The notes under the pieces are model-generated. The model was not told the origin of the DNA. It did not search any database and worked only from the letters and a program-made list of their open reading frames with translations. From Nonomuraea deserti (GTDB lineage Bacteria > Actinomycetota > Actinomycetes > Streptosporangiales > Streptosporangiaceae): 49,303 nucleotides of DNA. The stretch's first letter is position 1; each line of letters begins with the position of its first letter. The stretch lies in assembly GCF_004348685.1 (NCBI RefSeq), contig NZ_SMKO01000058.1, positions 1 to 49,303 of the forward strand, written 5' to 3'. This document shows positions 32,022 to 39,450 of this stretch, in pieces. The position numbers and the translations under genes were made by a program.

Positions 32022-32192
32022 AGAGGACCACGCTATCTCGTGACGGCCTGGGACGCAGATCTGCTGCGTAGGGCCGCTCACCTCATCGGTTTTGATCACA
32101 ATTTGGTCGGAGAGGCACACGACCAGTGGCCGACTCTGGAACGATTAGGTGTTGGTGATATCTGTCGTGTCAGAGGTCGGGTGGAGATGGCG

Positions 32193-32702
32193 ATGACAGA
32201 CGAAGACGCTCTCGACTTCGCCATCGTGGTTTATCGCGAGGACGATCGCTGGGACGCCGGGCTGCTGCCCAGCACGCTCACGTCTGATCTGAAGGGGCTG
32301 ATCCACGCCCTCAGGCAGCAGCCCAGCGAGAGCAGCACGATCGGCCTGGTCGCGGTGGGCGACGAGTTCTTCGTGGCGCTGCGGGTCCTGGGCGAGCGGG
32401 TCGACGTGTTCCTGTCCGACATCGCCGCCTCGTGGGACTTCCCGCTGGCGGAGCAGGTGCTCGACTACCTCGACGTGCCCGTCCCCGACGAGGAGGAGCT
32501 CGACGAGATCCTCCAGGACGAGGAGACCGTGCTTCCCGCGGGAGATCTGTCGATCTTCGCCGATCTCGGGTTGGACGAGATGGAGCTGGGCATCCTCTCC
32601 GGCGACATTGACCTGCTGCCCGAAGACGTGTTGTCCAGCATCGCCGCCCGGCTCGGCTTCTCCGAGCCGTTCGAGCGTGCCATCGAATCGGTCTTCGGCT
32701 GA
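32193..32702 (+). CDS. tRNA adenosine deaminase-associated protein, first copy
   Basis: 169 residues from the ATG at 32193, which has GGAG six bases upstream; GTG 32181 and ATG 32187 are weaker choices. The protein is strongly acidic (EDDRWDAGLLPS, VPDEEELDEILQDEETVLPA), with hydrophobic strands (GLVAVGDEFFVALRVLG) and a helical C terminus (DLGLDEMELGILSGDIDLLP, then EDVLSSIAARLGF). It matches the actinobacterial family named for its position next to tadA. The role is unproven, perhaps as a partner of TadA. A shorter paralogue follows after 18 bp. Confidence 0.85.
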   Translation: MTDEDALDFAIVVYREDDRWDAGLLPSTLTSDLKGLIHALRQQPSESSTIGLVAVGDEFFVALRVLGERVDVFLSDIAASWDFPLAEQVLDYLDVPVPDEEELDEILQDEETVLPAGDLSIFADLGLDEMELGILSGDIDLLPEDVLSSIAARLGFSEPFERAIESVFG

Positions 32703-32720
32703 CCCCCCTGGAGCGCGGAC

Positions 32721-33197
32721 ATGGCGTCCAACACCTTTTCTGCGGCTTTTGTCAGGACCTCCGATGGTTGGAGTGGCGCCGAGGTCGATCTGGATGACGC
32801 CGAGATCGTCGACGACTTCGGCGACGCCGTCATGGAGACGCTGGGGCTGACGGGCGACGAACTGGCCCTGCTCTGCGTCGAGGTGGAGGACGAGTGGTTC
32901 GCCCTCGTCCGCTACCGGGGCGACGACGAACCGCGCGTTTTCCTGTCCGACGTGCACGCGGTCGTCTCCGACAGGCTGGGCGAGCTCTTCGCCGAGTTCG
33001 CCGGCGTGGTCCCGGAAAAGGAGGGCAACGGCCTCGGCGTACGCCCGGCCGGCGACTTCGAGCTGCTCAGCGACCTCGGGCTGAGCTCGGAAGAGCTGCT
33101 GGAGCTCAGCGTGGAAGAAGGCATGCTGCCCGCCGACATCCTGTCGGTGATCGCCGAGCGGCTGTCGTTCGCCGACGAGCTCGACCGGTTGCGGTGA
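32721..33197 (+). CDS. tRNA adenosine deaminase-associated protein, second copy
   Basis: 158 residues, acidic and clearly homologous to the preceding protein: both have an N-terminal FAxxxxRxxDxW-like strand, VxDEWFAL(V/R)R-VFLSDV in the middle, and a C-terminal DLGL(S/D)xEExxL-LPxDxLSxIAxRLxF helix pair. The ATG at 32721 has GGAG at 32709. The stop overlaps the tadA GTG by 4 bp, so TadA synthesis is coupled to it. Tandem duplication followed by divergence is the simplest history. Confidence 0.85.
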   Translation: MASNTFSAAFVRTSDGWSGAEVDLDDAEIVDDFGDAVMETLGLTGDELALLCVEVEDEWFALVRYRGDDEPRVFLSDVHAVVSDRLGELFAEFAGVVPEKEGNGLGVRPAGDFELLSDLGLSSEELLELSVEEGMLPADILSVIAERLSFADELDRLR

Positions 33198-33649
33198 CCC
33201 ACGAGGAGGCCATGCGCCTGGCCCTGGCGGAGGCCGCCACGGCGGGCGACAGGGGAGAGATCCCCGTGGGGGCCGTCGTGCTCGACCAGCTCGGCGAGGT
33301 CCTGGCCGCGGCGGGCAACGACCGCGAGTCGTCCGCCGACCCGACCGCCCACGCCGAGGTGCTCGCGCTCCGCCGGGCCGCCGCCCGCCGCGGCCGGTGG
33401 CGGCTGACCGGCTGCACGCTCGTGGTGACCCTCGAGCCCTGCACGATGTGCGCGGGCGCCGCGGTGCTGGCGCGGGTCGACAGGATCGTGTACGGCGCCG
33501 TCGACGAGAAGGGCGGTGCCGTGGGCTCGCTCTGGGACGTCGTACGCGATCGCCGGCTCAACCACAGGCCCGAGGTCGTCATGGGGGTCCTGGCCGCCGA
33601 GTGCTCCGCCGTACTAAAGCGGTTCTTCGCTACTCGCAGGATCCGGTAA
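33194..33649 (+). CDS. tadA: tRNA-specific adenosine deaminase (A34 to inosine)
   Basis: 151 residues of the zinc-dependent cytidine/adenosine deaminase fold. MRLALAEAATAGDRGEIPVG opens the domain. HAEV (about 53-56) supplies the zinc histidine and catalytic glutamate, and LEPCTMCAGA (about 80) the two zinc cysteines. YGAVDEKGGAVGS follows as in TadA. The enzyme makes inosine at position 34 of tRNA-Arg(ACG). The GTG start overlaps the previous stop (GTGA); an in-frame ATG at 33212 is too close to its ribosome site. tRNA-Ser(CGA) follows 10 bp later. Confidence 0.94.
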   Translation: MTHEEAMRLALAEAATAGDRGEIPVGAVVLDQLGEVLAAAGNDRESSADPTAHAEVLALRRAAARRGRWRLTGCTLVVTLEPCTMCAGAAVLARVDRIVYGAVDEKGGAVGSLWDVVRDRRLNHRPEVVMGVLAAECSAVLKRFFATRRIR

Positions 33650-33659
33650 GCTCATGCGC

Positions 33660-33749
33660 GGTGGTGTCGCCTAGTGGCCGAGGGCGCACGCCTCGAAAGC
33701 GTGTGATGGGGCAACTCATCCGTGGGTTCAAATCCCACCACCACCGCCA
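33660..33749 (+). tRNA. tRNA-Ser, anticodon CGA
   Basis: Acceptor arms GGTGGTG and CACCACC pair perfectly. The anticodon stem CACGC/GCGTG holds loop CTCGAAA (anticodon CGA). A long variable arm (serine type) is present, the T arm is GTGGG-TTCAAAT-CCCAC, the discriminator is G, and the CCA end is encoded. It reads UCG codons. A terminator hairpin follows. Confidence 0.95.
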
Positions 33750-33753
33750 TCGC

Positions 33754-33787
33754 CCAGAGGGCCTCCGGATTCTCGGGGGCCCTTTGG
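33754..33787 (+). terminator. Terminator after tRNA-Ser(CGA)
   Basis: A stem of about 14 bp starts CCAGAGGGCCTCCG and closes with CGGGGGCCCTTTGG, including two G-U pairs, 5 bp after the tRNA CCA end. Confidence 0.75.
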
Positions 33788-33808
33788 CATGTCCGCACCG
33801 GCCCGCCC

Positions 33809-34105
33809 TCAGGTGGGCAGCTCCAGGACCCTGGCGTGCAGGATCGATCGTTGGTGGAGCGCGGCGCGCAACGCGCGGTGCAGGCCGTCTTCCAGATAGA
33901 GCTCGCCCTGCCACTGCACCACGTGCGGGAAGAGATCACCGTAGAACGTGGAGTCGGCGGCGAGCAGCGAATGCAGGTCCAGCATGGCCTTCGTGGTGAT
34001 CAACGAGTCGAGCCGGACCTGCCGTGGCGGGATCTGCGCCCACTCCCGGGGCGTCAGACCGTGTTCGGGATAAGGGCGTCCGTCGCCGACAAGCTTGAAG
34101 ATCAC
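33809..34105 (-). CDS. Conserved actinobacterial protein, ParB/VapB-annotated family
   Basis: 98 residues from GTG 34105 (MIFKLVGDGRPYPEHGLTPR). Conserved features are PPRQVRLDSLITTKAMLDL (about 28-46), STFYGDLFPHVVQWQ and LYLEDGLHRALRAALHQR (about 72-89). The last resembles the DGHHR loop of ParB-like proteins. Homologues in Streptomyces are, as I recall, sometimes labelled VapB-family antitoxins, but no toxin gene is adjacent, so I would not infer a toxin-antitoxin pair. The frame stays open to 34267, yet family similarity begins at the GTG. Confidence 0.65.
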   Translation of the reverse strand: MIFKLVGDGRPYPEHGLTPREWAQIPPRQVRLDSLITTKAMLDLHSLLAADSTFYGDLFPHVVQWQGELYLEDGLHRALRAALHQRSILHARVLELPT

Positions 34106-34239
34106 CCCCCTGATTTTAGGAGAGAATCCGAATCCTCGCGTTATCCGGGTTGCGTCGGCCCAGCTGAGCCCGCGCATACGGGTTTTCCCGGCACCGCCGG
34201 AAAAGGGGTTTCTCGCGCTCCTTGATCGGATTTTCCGGC

Positions 34240-35229
34240 TCAGATGTCCCCGGAGAAGGTGTCGCACCGCTGGGGCCGGCCGCTCTCATATCCTCTGCTG
34301 AACCATTTCGCGCGCTGCCGCGAGGTGCCGTGCGTGAAGGCGTCGGGGTTCACCCGGCCCTGAGAGCGCCGCTGGATGCTGTCGTCGCCGACCGCCGCGG
34401 CCGCGCTGAGCGCCTGGTGGATGTCGGCCTTGGAGAACGGCTCCCGGTAGAAGCCGGTCCTGACCGCGTTGCGCGCCCAGACGCCCGCGTAGCAGTCGGC
34501 CTGGAGTTCCAGGCGTACGGACGTGCTGCCGGCGCCGGGCAGGCCGGCGCCGCCGAGCCGTTCCATGGTGCCGAGCAGGTTCTGTACGTGGTGGCCGTAC
34601 TCGTGGGCGACGACGTACGCCTGGGCGAAAGGTCCGCCCTCGGCGCCGTAGTCCCGCTGGAGGGCGTCGAAGAAGGTGAGATCCAGGTAGACCTTGCGGT
34701 CGGGCGGGCAGTAGAAGGGCCCGACGGCGGAGTTCGCCGCGCCGCAACCGGTGCTGACCGTCCGGGAGAACAGCACGGTCCTGGCCGGCCTGTACGCCAT
34801 CTGGCCCTGCCGCCCGAACTCCGCCCGCCAGTACGACTGGATGCTGTTGACCGTGCCGACGATGCGGCAGTCCTCGGACTGGTCGGCGTCGGCGCCGGTC
34901 CGGCAGCGTTCGGCCAGGTTGCCGCTCGGCGAGAGGGCCGGAGGGTCGCTCGGCGCCTGCCCGTGACCCTGCCCGTGACCCTGCCTGTCGCCCTGCTCAC
35001 CGCCCTGCCCGCCGCTCTGGCGGCCGCTCTCGTCGCCGCCGAACGGGGAGGGGACGATCCCGAACAGCAGCAGCCCCGCCACCGCCAGGGCCAGTGTCAG
35101 GCAGCCGCCGCGCCGGCCGACGGGCAGCACGCAGCCGCCGGGCATGCCGCCCCCGCGCGGTCGCGGGCGCGTGGCCCGTGCGTCCTCGACCTGCGACGGG
35201 TCGAGAGGCGCGTCGTCATCGAATTGCAT
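34240..35229 (-). CDS. Neutral zinc metallopeptidase (YpfJ family), membrane-anchored
   Basis: 329 residues. The cytoplasmic N terminus MQFDDDAPLDPSQVED is followed by one helix (about 41-57). A Gly/Gln/His-rich linker (about 65-90) has a 12-bp tandem repeat in the DNA. The extracellular zinc peptidase domain has FYCPPDRKVYLDLTFFDALQ and the HEYGH zinc motif (about 206-210), then LELQADCYAGVWA with the third ligand. The ATG at 35229 is preceded by GGGGGTG; an in-frame ATG at 35250 lies further upstream. The peptide substrate is unknown. It is divergent from lysE. Confidence 0.9.
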   Translation of the reverse strand: MQFDDDAPLDPSQVEDARATRPRPRGGGMPGGCVLPVGRRGGCLTLALAVAGLLLFGIVPSPFGGDESGRQSGGQGGEQGDRQGHGQGHGQAPSDPPALSPSGNLAERCRTGADADQSEDCRIVGTVNSIQSYWRAEFGRQGQMAYRPARTVLFSRTVSTGCGAANSAVGPFYCPPDRKVYLDLTFFDALQRDYGAEGGPFAQAYVVAHEYGHHVQNLLGTMERLGGAGLPGAGSTSVRLELQADCYAGVWARNAVRTGFYREPFSKADIHQALSAAAAVGDDSIQRRSQGRVNPDAFTHGTSRQRAKWFSRGYESGRPQRCDTFSGDI

Positions 35230-35324
35230 GTCACCCCCAGCAAATGTCATCCCCAGTAGTTCGGCGGATACGCAGGGTGGTTAATGAAGGTGATTTTTCG
35301 GGATATGCCGGATAATCTGCCGAC

Positions 35325-35966
35325 ATGACGGTTGGAATGGTTGGGATTGCGCTGGTTTCGCTGGGCATGGTTCTCACACCAGGCCCCAACATGGTCTATT
35401 TGATCTCACGCACGATCGCCCAAGGTCGCAGGGCCGGCCTGATCTCCCTCACCGGAGTCGTCCTCGGCTTCACCGTCTATCTGACGGCGACGTGCCTCGG
35501 GTTGACGGCCGTCTTCGCGTACGTGCCGGCCGCGTACACCGCGCTCAAGCTGGCCGGCGCCGCCTACCTGCTCTGGCTGGCCTGGAACGCCGTCAGGCCC
35601 GGCGGCACGTCGGCCTTCCAGCCGCGCGACCTCCCCGTCGAGCGGCCGGCCAAGCTGTTCGGCATGGGCCTGCTGACGTGCCTGCTCAACCCCAAGATCG
35701 CCATCCTGTACCTGTCGTTGCTCCCGCAGTTCATCGACCCGTCGATGGGTCATGTGCTGCTGCAGAGCCTCGCGCTCGGCTCCGTGCAGATCGTGGTCGC
35801 CACCACGGTCAACGGCCTGATCGCGATCTCGGCGGGCGCGCTGGCCGCGTTCCTGGCCGGCCGTCCGGCCTGGCTGCGCGTGCAGCGCTACATCATGGGC
35901 AGCCTGCTCGGCGGCTTCGCCGTACTCATGGCCACCGACCGCTCCAAGGCCCTCGCCCCCGCCTGA
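35325..35966 (+). CDS. LysE/RhtB family amino acid exporter
   Basis: 213 residues and six helices. The N-terminal LGMVLTPGPNMVYLISRTIA (about 13-32) contains the family's TPGPN motif. GLISLTGVVLGFTVYLTATC and KLAGAAYLLWLAWNAVR follow the usual pattern, and LLNPKIAILYLSLLPQFID marks the fourth helix. Such carriers export amino acids or homoserine lactones. It is divergent from the metallopeptidase; a phosphotransferase gene follows 29 bp later and may share the transcript. Confidence 0.9.
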   Translation: MTVGMVGIALVSLGMVLTPGPNMVYLISRTIAQGRRAGLISLTGVVLGFTVYLTATCLGLTAVFAYVPAAYTALKLAGAAYLLWLAWNAVRPGGTSAFQPRDLPVERPAKLFGMGLLTCLLNPKIAILYLSLLPQFIDPSMGHVLLQSLALGSVQIVVATTVNGLIAISAGALAAFLAGRPAWLRVQRYIMGSLLGGFAVLMATDRSKALAPA

Positions 35967-35995
35967 GACGCGCGGTCGCGGAGCGCGGGAAAAGC

Positions 35996-36964
35996 ATGAG
36001 ACCTCGGAACGGCGGTCTGTCAGCATGCACGCTCATGGACGACTTCGAGCCGGCCCACGAGACCCTGGCCGCCATCGCCGCCCGGCATGGATGCACCGCT
36101 GAAACCGTGCGCCCGGCGCACTCCGGTGTCGCCAACCGGGCTTACCTGCTCGGCGACGACCTGGTGCTGCGGATCCCGCGCACCGAGCGGTTCCTGGCCG
36201 ACCTCGTGAAGGAGGCGGCGGTCATCCCAGCCGCCCGGCGCCTCGGCGTACGGACGCCCGACGTCGTGACCTTCGATGACACCTGCACTGATGTGGACGT
36301 GCCCTACATGGTCCTTGACCGCGTGCGGGGCGCCGACCTCGAGCGGCTCGACCTGCCCAGGGACGAGTCGGAGCAGGTCTACCGGCAGGTGGGCCGGGAG
36401 CTCGCCAAGCTGCACCGGCTGTCCGGAGAAGCCGGCCTGTCCGGCGTTCCCCGGGACAGGAGCCCCGGCGATCCCCGGGTGCTGGTGGACCGGCTCCGCA
36501 CCGACGGCTGGATCGACGCCGACGCTGCCCGCTGGCTCATCGGTTGGTTCGACACGCTCAGCCCGCACGTCCCCGCCGAACCGCCCATGGTGCTGGTGCA
36601 CGGCGACATCTCCCCGCAGAACCTGCTCGCTGCCGAACGGGGGGCCGTACTGACCGGCATCGTGGACTGGGGCGACGCGCAGTGGGCCGACCCGGCGACC
36701 GAGTTCGCCAAGACGCCGCTGACCGCCGTGCCCGCCATGCTCGACGGATACGCCCAGGAGCATGGCGAGGGCGCCTCCGAGCACCTGCGCTCCTGGGAGG
36801 CGCGCGTGTTGCGGGTGCACCTCACCTGGGCCCTCGCCCGCCTGGCGGATCCCGTACCGAAGCCAGGCGAGCGCCACTGGACCGCGCCGCCCGCCAGTCG
36901 GCTCTTGGGTCTTCTGCGCTTCTTCGCGTCCGGCCCGCCATCGCCGTGGGCGGATCTGGTCTGA
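35996..36964 (+). CDS. APH-family phosphotransferase, substrate unknown
   Basis: 322 residues (or 309 if it starts at ATG 36035) with the aminoglycoside phosphotransferase kinase-like fold. The N lobe has DDLVLRIPRTERFLADLVKE with the ATP-binding lysine replaced by arginine in LRIPR. The catalytic loop is VLVHGDISPQNLL (about 208-220) and the metal-binding loop is GIVDWGDAQWADPATEFA (about 230-247). Families of this kind phosphorylate antibiotics, choline, sugars or fructosamine. Nothing in the context points to a drug target, so antibiotic resistance should not be assumed. It follows lysE by 29 bp. Confidence 0.8.
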   Translation: MRPRNGGLSACTLMDDFEPAHETLAAIAARHGCTAETVRPAHSGVANRAYLLGDDLVLRIPRTERFLADLVKEAAVIPAARRLGVRTPDVVTFDDTCTDVDVPYMVLDRVRGADLERLDLPRDESEQVYRQVGRELAKLHRLSGEAGLSGVPRDRSPGDPRVLVDRLRTDGWIDADAARWLIGWFDTLSPHVPAEPPMVLVHGDISPQNLLAAERGAVLTGIVDWGDAQWADPATEFAKTPLTAVPAMLDGYAQEHGEGASEHLRSWEARVLRVHLTWALARLADPVPKPGERHWTAPPASRLLGLLRFFASGPPSPWADLV

Positions 36965-37023
36965 GGGGCGCCCGCATCCACGGCGGGACGGTTCCCGTCA
37001 GCGCGCGACCCGTCCAGGGAGAT

Positions 37024-37482
37024 TCAGCGGCCCGGCCAGAGGAGGCGGCCGGTCTCTCTTATGCGGTGGACCAGCCTGCGCCGGTTACCCCAGAGGTGCA
37101 CCCCTGCGATGACCAGAAAGGCCACGGTCGCCGAGCTGTGCCACGGCCGGGCGGCCGGAACGCCGCTCCACTGCACCAGCCCGGTGACGGTCAGCGCGAT
37201 GCCGGCGGCCAGCAGCAGGCCGTCCCGTATCCCGACGCGCCGCATCGTCCCCTGCAGCCCTCGCCGTGACAGCAGCCGGCGGACCGTACGCTTGATCCAG
37301 TCCCGCTGGTTGACCAGGTGCAGGGCGACGGCCGAGGCCACCACCAGCCCTACCACGCTGTGGACGCTCAGGCCGCCGGGCAGGACGCCGATCAGGAACA
37401 GGTCGGCGAGCACCAGCACCAGCATCGCCGGATAGATCCAGGACATGCCGGACTGTGCCCGCTTTAGGCGGCTTTTTCCCAT
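37024..37482 (-). CDS. DUF4405-type membrane protein, possible haem b protein
   Basis: About 152 residues with four helices (about 12-32, 36-56, 85-104 and 112-130). Each of helices two and four carries paired histidines about 14 residues apart (HSVVGLVVASAVALH; HSSATVAFLVIAGVH), a spacing that suits bis-histidine haem ligation as in DUF4405/cytochrome b-like proteins. The ATG at 37482 is favoured over TTG 37488. No redox partner gene is adjacent. The next gene upstream on the strand is a secreted nuclease/phosphatase-like protein. Confidence 0.65.
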   Translation of the reverse strand: MGKSRLKRAQSGMSWIYPAMLVLVLADLFLIGVLPGGLSVHSVVGLVVASAVALHLVNQRDWIKRTVRRLLSRRGLQGTMRRVGIRDGLLLAAGIALTVTGLVQWSGVPAARPWHSSATVAFLVIAGVHLWGNRRRLVHRIRETGRLLWPGR

Positions 37483-37523
37483 TCTCAAACCCTAGCGGCG
37501 TCCCCGTGCGTCGTGCTCCCGAC

Positions 37524-38447
37524 TCATGCTCCTGGCAGGTAGCCGATCAGGGGCGCGTGGTCGGAGTACCCGTTCGGCGGGCCGCTGTCCGGCTCGTTCG
37601 CGGTGCGGTCCATGAGCGACTGGTCGGCGTCGCAGGAGGTGAAACGCCTGCTCGTGCCGGCCCTGGTGGCGAAGATGTGGTCGCGCTTGCGGTAGACGTG
37701 CTTCCCGTTGGTCCAGGCGTGGTGGGTGACCTCGTTGCGCTTCGCGCCGCCGGCGTCGCACTCCTCGTACGCGCTGGACAGCGGCCGCAGCTCCGCCGAG
37801 CCGGGGAACAGGTTGAAGTCGCCGCCGAGCACCACGTCGAGGCCGCCTGCGGACACAGCGGTCTTGATGTTCCTGACCTGCTGCGGGCGGCGCGGGTCCG
37901 CCGGGTCGGCGAGCACGTGGGTGGTGCAGATCTGGGTGCCGGTCCAGCTCGCCGTACGTACGCACAACGTCGGCAGCGTCTGCTTGCTCTTCCCCGTGGT
38001 GTCGGGAGGCAGCGTCTGCGTGACCTTGGTCCCGGTGATCCGCGACTTGACCGCGATGCCGAGGCCGAGGTTGCCTGACAGGGAGCCACGGCAGTCGACG
38101 CGGCCGTCGGGGCGTGCGCCGTCGGCTCGGGCGAAGGACCAGCCGGGGCCGAGGGCCGCCTTCAACAGCTCCATGTGGCTGTCGGCGGCGACGCCGCAGA
38201 CCTCCTGGAGCAGCACCACGTTGGCCTGGTGCTCGGACACGAGGCCGGCGATCTGCTTAACCTTCTTGTCCGGTTCATTGCGGTACGGGCAGTAGCCGGC
38301 GTCGCCGCGTTCGCCGCCCGCCTCGCCGCAGATGTTCCATGAGATGACGCGGAGCTCCGACGCCGCAGCGGCGGCGGGCGGGGACAGCAGCGGCACGGCC
38401 AGCACCACGGCCGCCGCCGCCCAGAGGGGTTTCGCTCGTTCGAACAT
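37524..38447 (-). CDS. Secreted endonuclease/exonuclease/phosphatase family protein
   Basis: 307 residues. The signal peptide is MFERAKPLWAAAAVVLAVPL with an AAAA-type cleavage region (about 26-31). The EEP fold follows: RVISWNICG (Asn ligand), NVVLLQEVCG (Glu ligand, about 93), GGDFNLFPGS (Asp-Asn pair, about 208) and the terminal YSDHAPLIGYL with the catalytic Asp-His. Paired cysteines suit an exported protein. Activity could be DNase-like or phosphodiesterase. The long upstream frame to 38780 is not part of the gene because the signal peptide fixes the start. Confidence 0.85.
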   Translation of the reverse strand: MFERAKPLWAAAAVVLAVPLLSPPAAAAASELRVISWNICGEAGGERGDAGYCPYRNEPDKKVKQIAGLVSEHQANVVLLQEVCGVAADSHMELLKAALGPGWSFARADGARPDGRVDCRGSLSGNLGLGIAVKSRITGTKVTQTLPPDTTGKSKQTLPTLCVRTASWTGTQICTTHVLADPADPRRPQQVRNIKTAVSAGGLDVVLGGDFNLFPGSAELRPLSSAYEECDAGGAKRNEVTHHAWTNGKHVYRKRDHIFATRAGTSRRFTSCDADQSLMDRTANEPDSGPPNGYSDHAPLIGYLPGA

Positions 38448-38598
38448 GGGGCGCAGCGTAGAGAAGCGCGATTTCGGTTCGCTTTCAGACAGACCCCCTG
38501 CTGCGCAGGGCGGCGGCCCGTGCCTGTCGTGGGGGACGGCCCACACCACCGACAGGTTTGTCGTCGCTTGAGGAACTGATTCTATTCTGTAGAGCGTG

Positions 38599-39450
38599 AT
38601 GAACCGCGGACGATCGGTGTCGGGGGAGCTGCACGTCACGCGTGCGAACGCGCGGTTCCAGCAGTGGCAGGCACTGCTGGGAAACCGGGCCAAGCGGCAG
38701 CGGGCCGGGCAGTTCCTGATCCAGGGGGTGCGCCCGATCAGCCTGGCGGTCGAGTTCGGCTGGCCGGTGCACGCGCTCATCTACGACCCCGAGCGGCCGC
38801 TGTCGAACTGGGCGAAGCAGATGCTGAAGGCGGCCGGCGGCGGGCGGGTGGCCATGGCCGCCGAGCTGTTGCGGGAGCTGGGCGGCAAGGACGAGGACGT
38901 ACCCGAGCTGGTGGCGGTGGCCGAGCTGCCGGACGACGAGCTGTCCCGCATCCAGGTGGGGCCGTCCTTCCTTGGCGCGGTGTTCGACCGGCCGAACAAC
39001 CCCGGCAACATCGGGACGATGGCGCGCTCGCTGGACGCGTTCGGCGGAAGAGGGCTGATCATCACCGGCCACGCCGCCGACCCCTACGACCCCCGATCCG
39101 TGCGGGCTTCCACCGGGTCGCTGCTCGCGCTGCCGGTGGTGCGGTCCCATTCGCACCGGGAGGTGCTGGCGTGGGTTGCGGACCTCCGCGCCGGGGGGCT
39201 GCCGCTGACGGTGGTGGGCACCGACGAGAACGGCACGCTCGACGTCGCCGACCTGGACCTGACCGGGCCCACCCTGCTGATCTTCGGTAACGAGACCACC
39301 GGGCTGAGCGCGGGATGGCGGCAGGCGTGCGACACGATGGCGCGCATCCCGATGGCCGGCTCGGCCAGCTCCCTGAACGCCGCCAGCGCGGCGACCGTCG
39401 CGTTGTACGAGGCCGCCCGCCAGCGCAACAACGGGGCGAGCCGCAGCTGA
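38599..39450 (+). CDS. aviRb: AviRb-like 23S rRNA 2'-O-methyltransferase (SpoU/TrmH family)
   Basis: 283 residues. After a basic N terminus comes an L30e-like substrate-binding domain (TRANARFQQWQALLGNRAKR, GQFLIQGVRPISLAVEFGWP). The SPOUT knot domain follows with FDRPNNPGNIGTMARS (about 130-145), LLIFGNETTGLSAG and IPMAGSASSLNAASAATVAL. These segments correspond closely to what I recall of AviRb of Streptomyces viridochromogenes, which 2'-O-methylates U2479 of 23S rRNA for avilamycin resistance. A general TrmH enzyme is the alternative. The next gene, overlapping its stop, resembles AviRa, which strongly favours the AviRb reading. Confidence 0.82.
   Translation: MNRGRSVSGELHVTRANARFQQWQALLGNRAKRQRAGQFLIQGVRPISLAVEFGWPVHALIYDPERPLSNWAKQMLKAAGGGRVAMAAELLRELGGKDEDVPELVAVAELPDDELSRIQVGPSFLGAVFDRPNNPGNIGTMARSLDAFGGRGLIITGHAADPYDPRSVRASTGSLLALPVVRSHSHREVLAWVADLRAGGLPLTVVGTDENGTLDVADLDLTGPTLLIFGNETTGLSAGWRQACDTMARIPMAGSASSLNAASAATVALYEAARQRNNGASRS

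Noticed and set aside
31323..32192. N-terminal 290-codon extension of the first TadA-associated protein
   Set aside because: It is antisense to upp; family similarity and a good ribosome site begin at 32193.
33809..34105. Toxin-antitoxin locus
   Set aside because: The family is sometimes named VapB-like, but no toxin-sized partner or AbrB/RHH fold is evident.
35996..36964. Aminoglycoside resistance gene
   Set aside because: Only the general APH kinase fold is visible; residues and context do not point to an antibiotic substrate.
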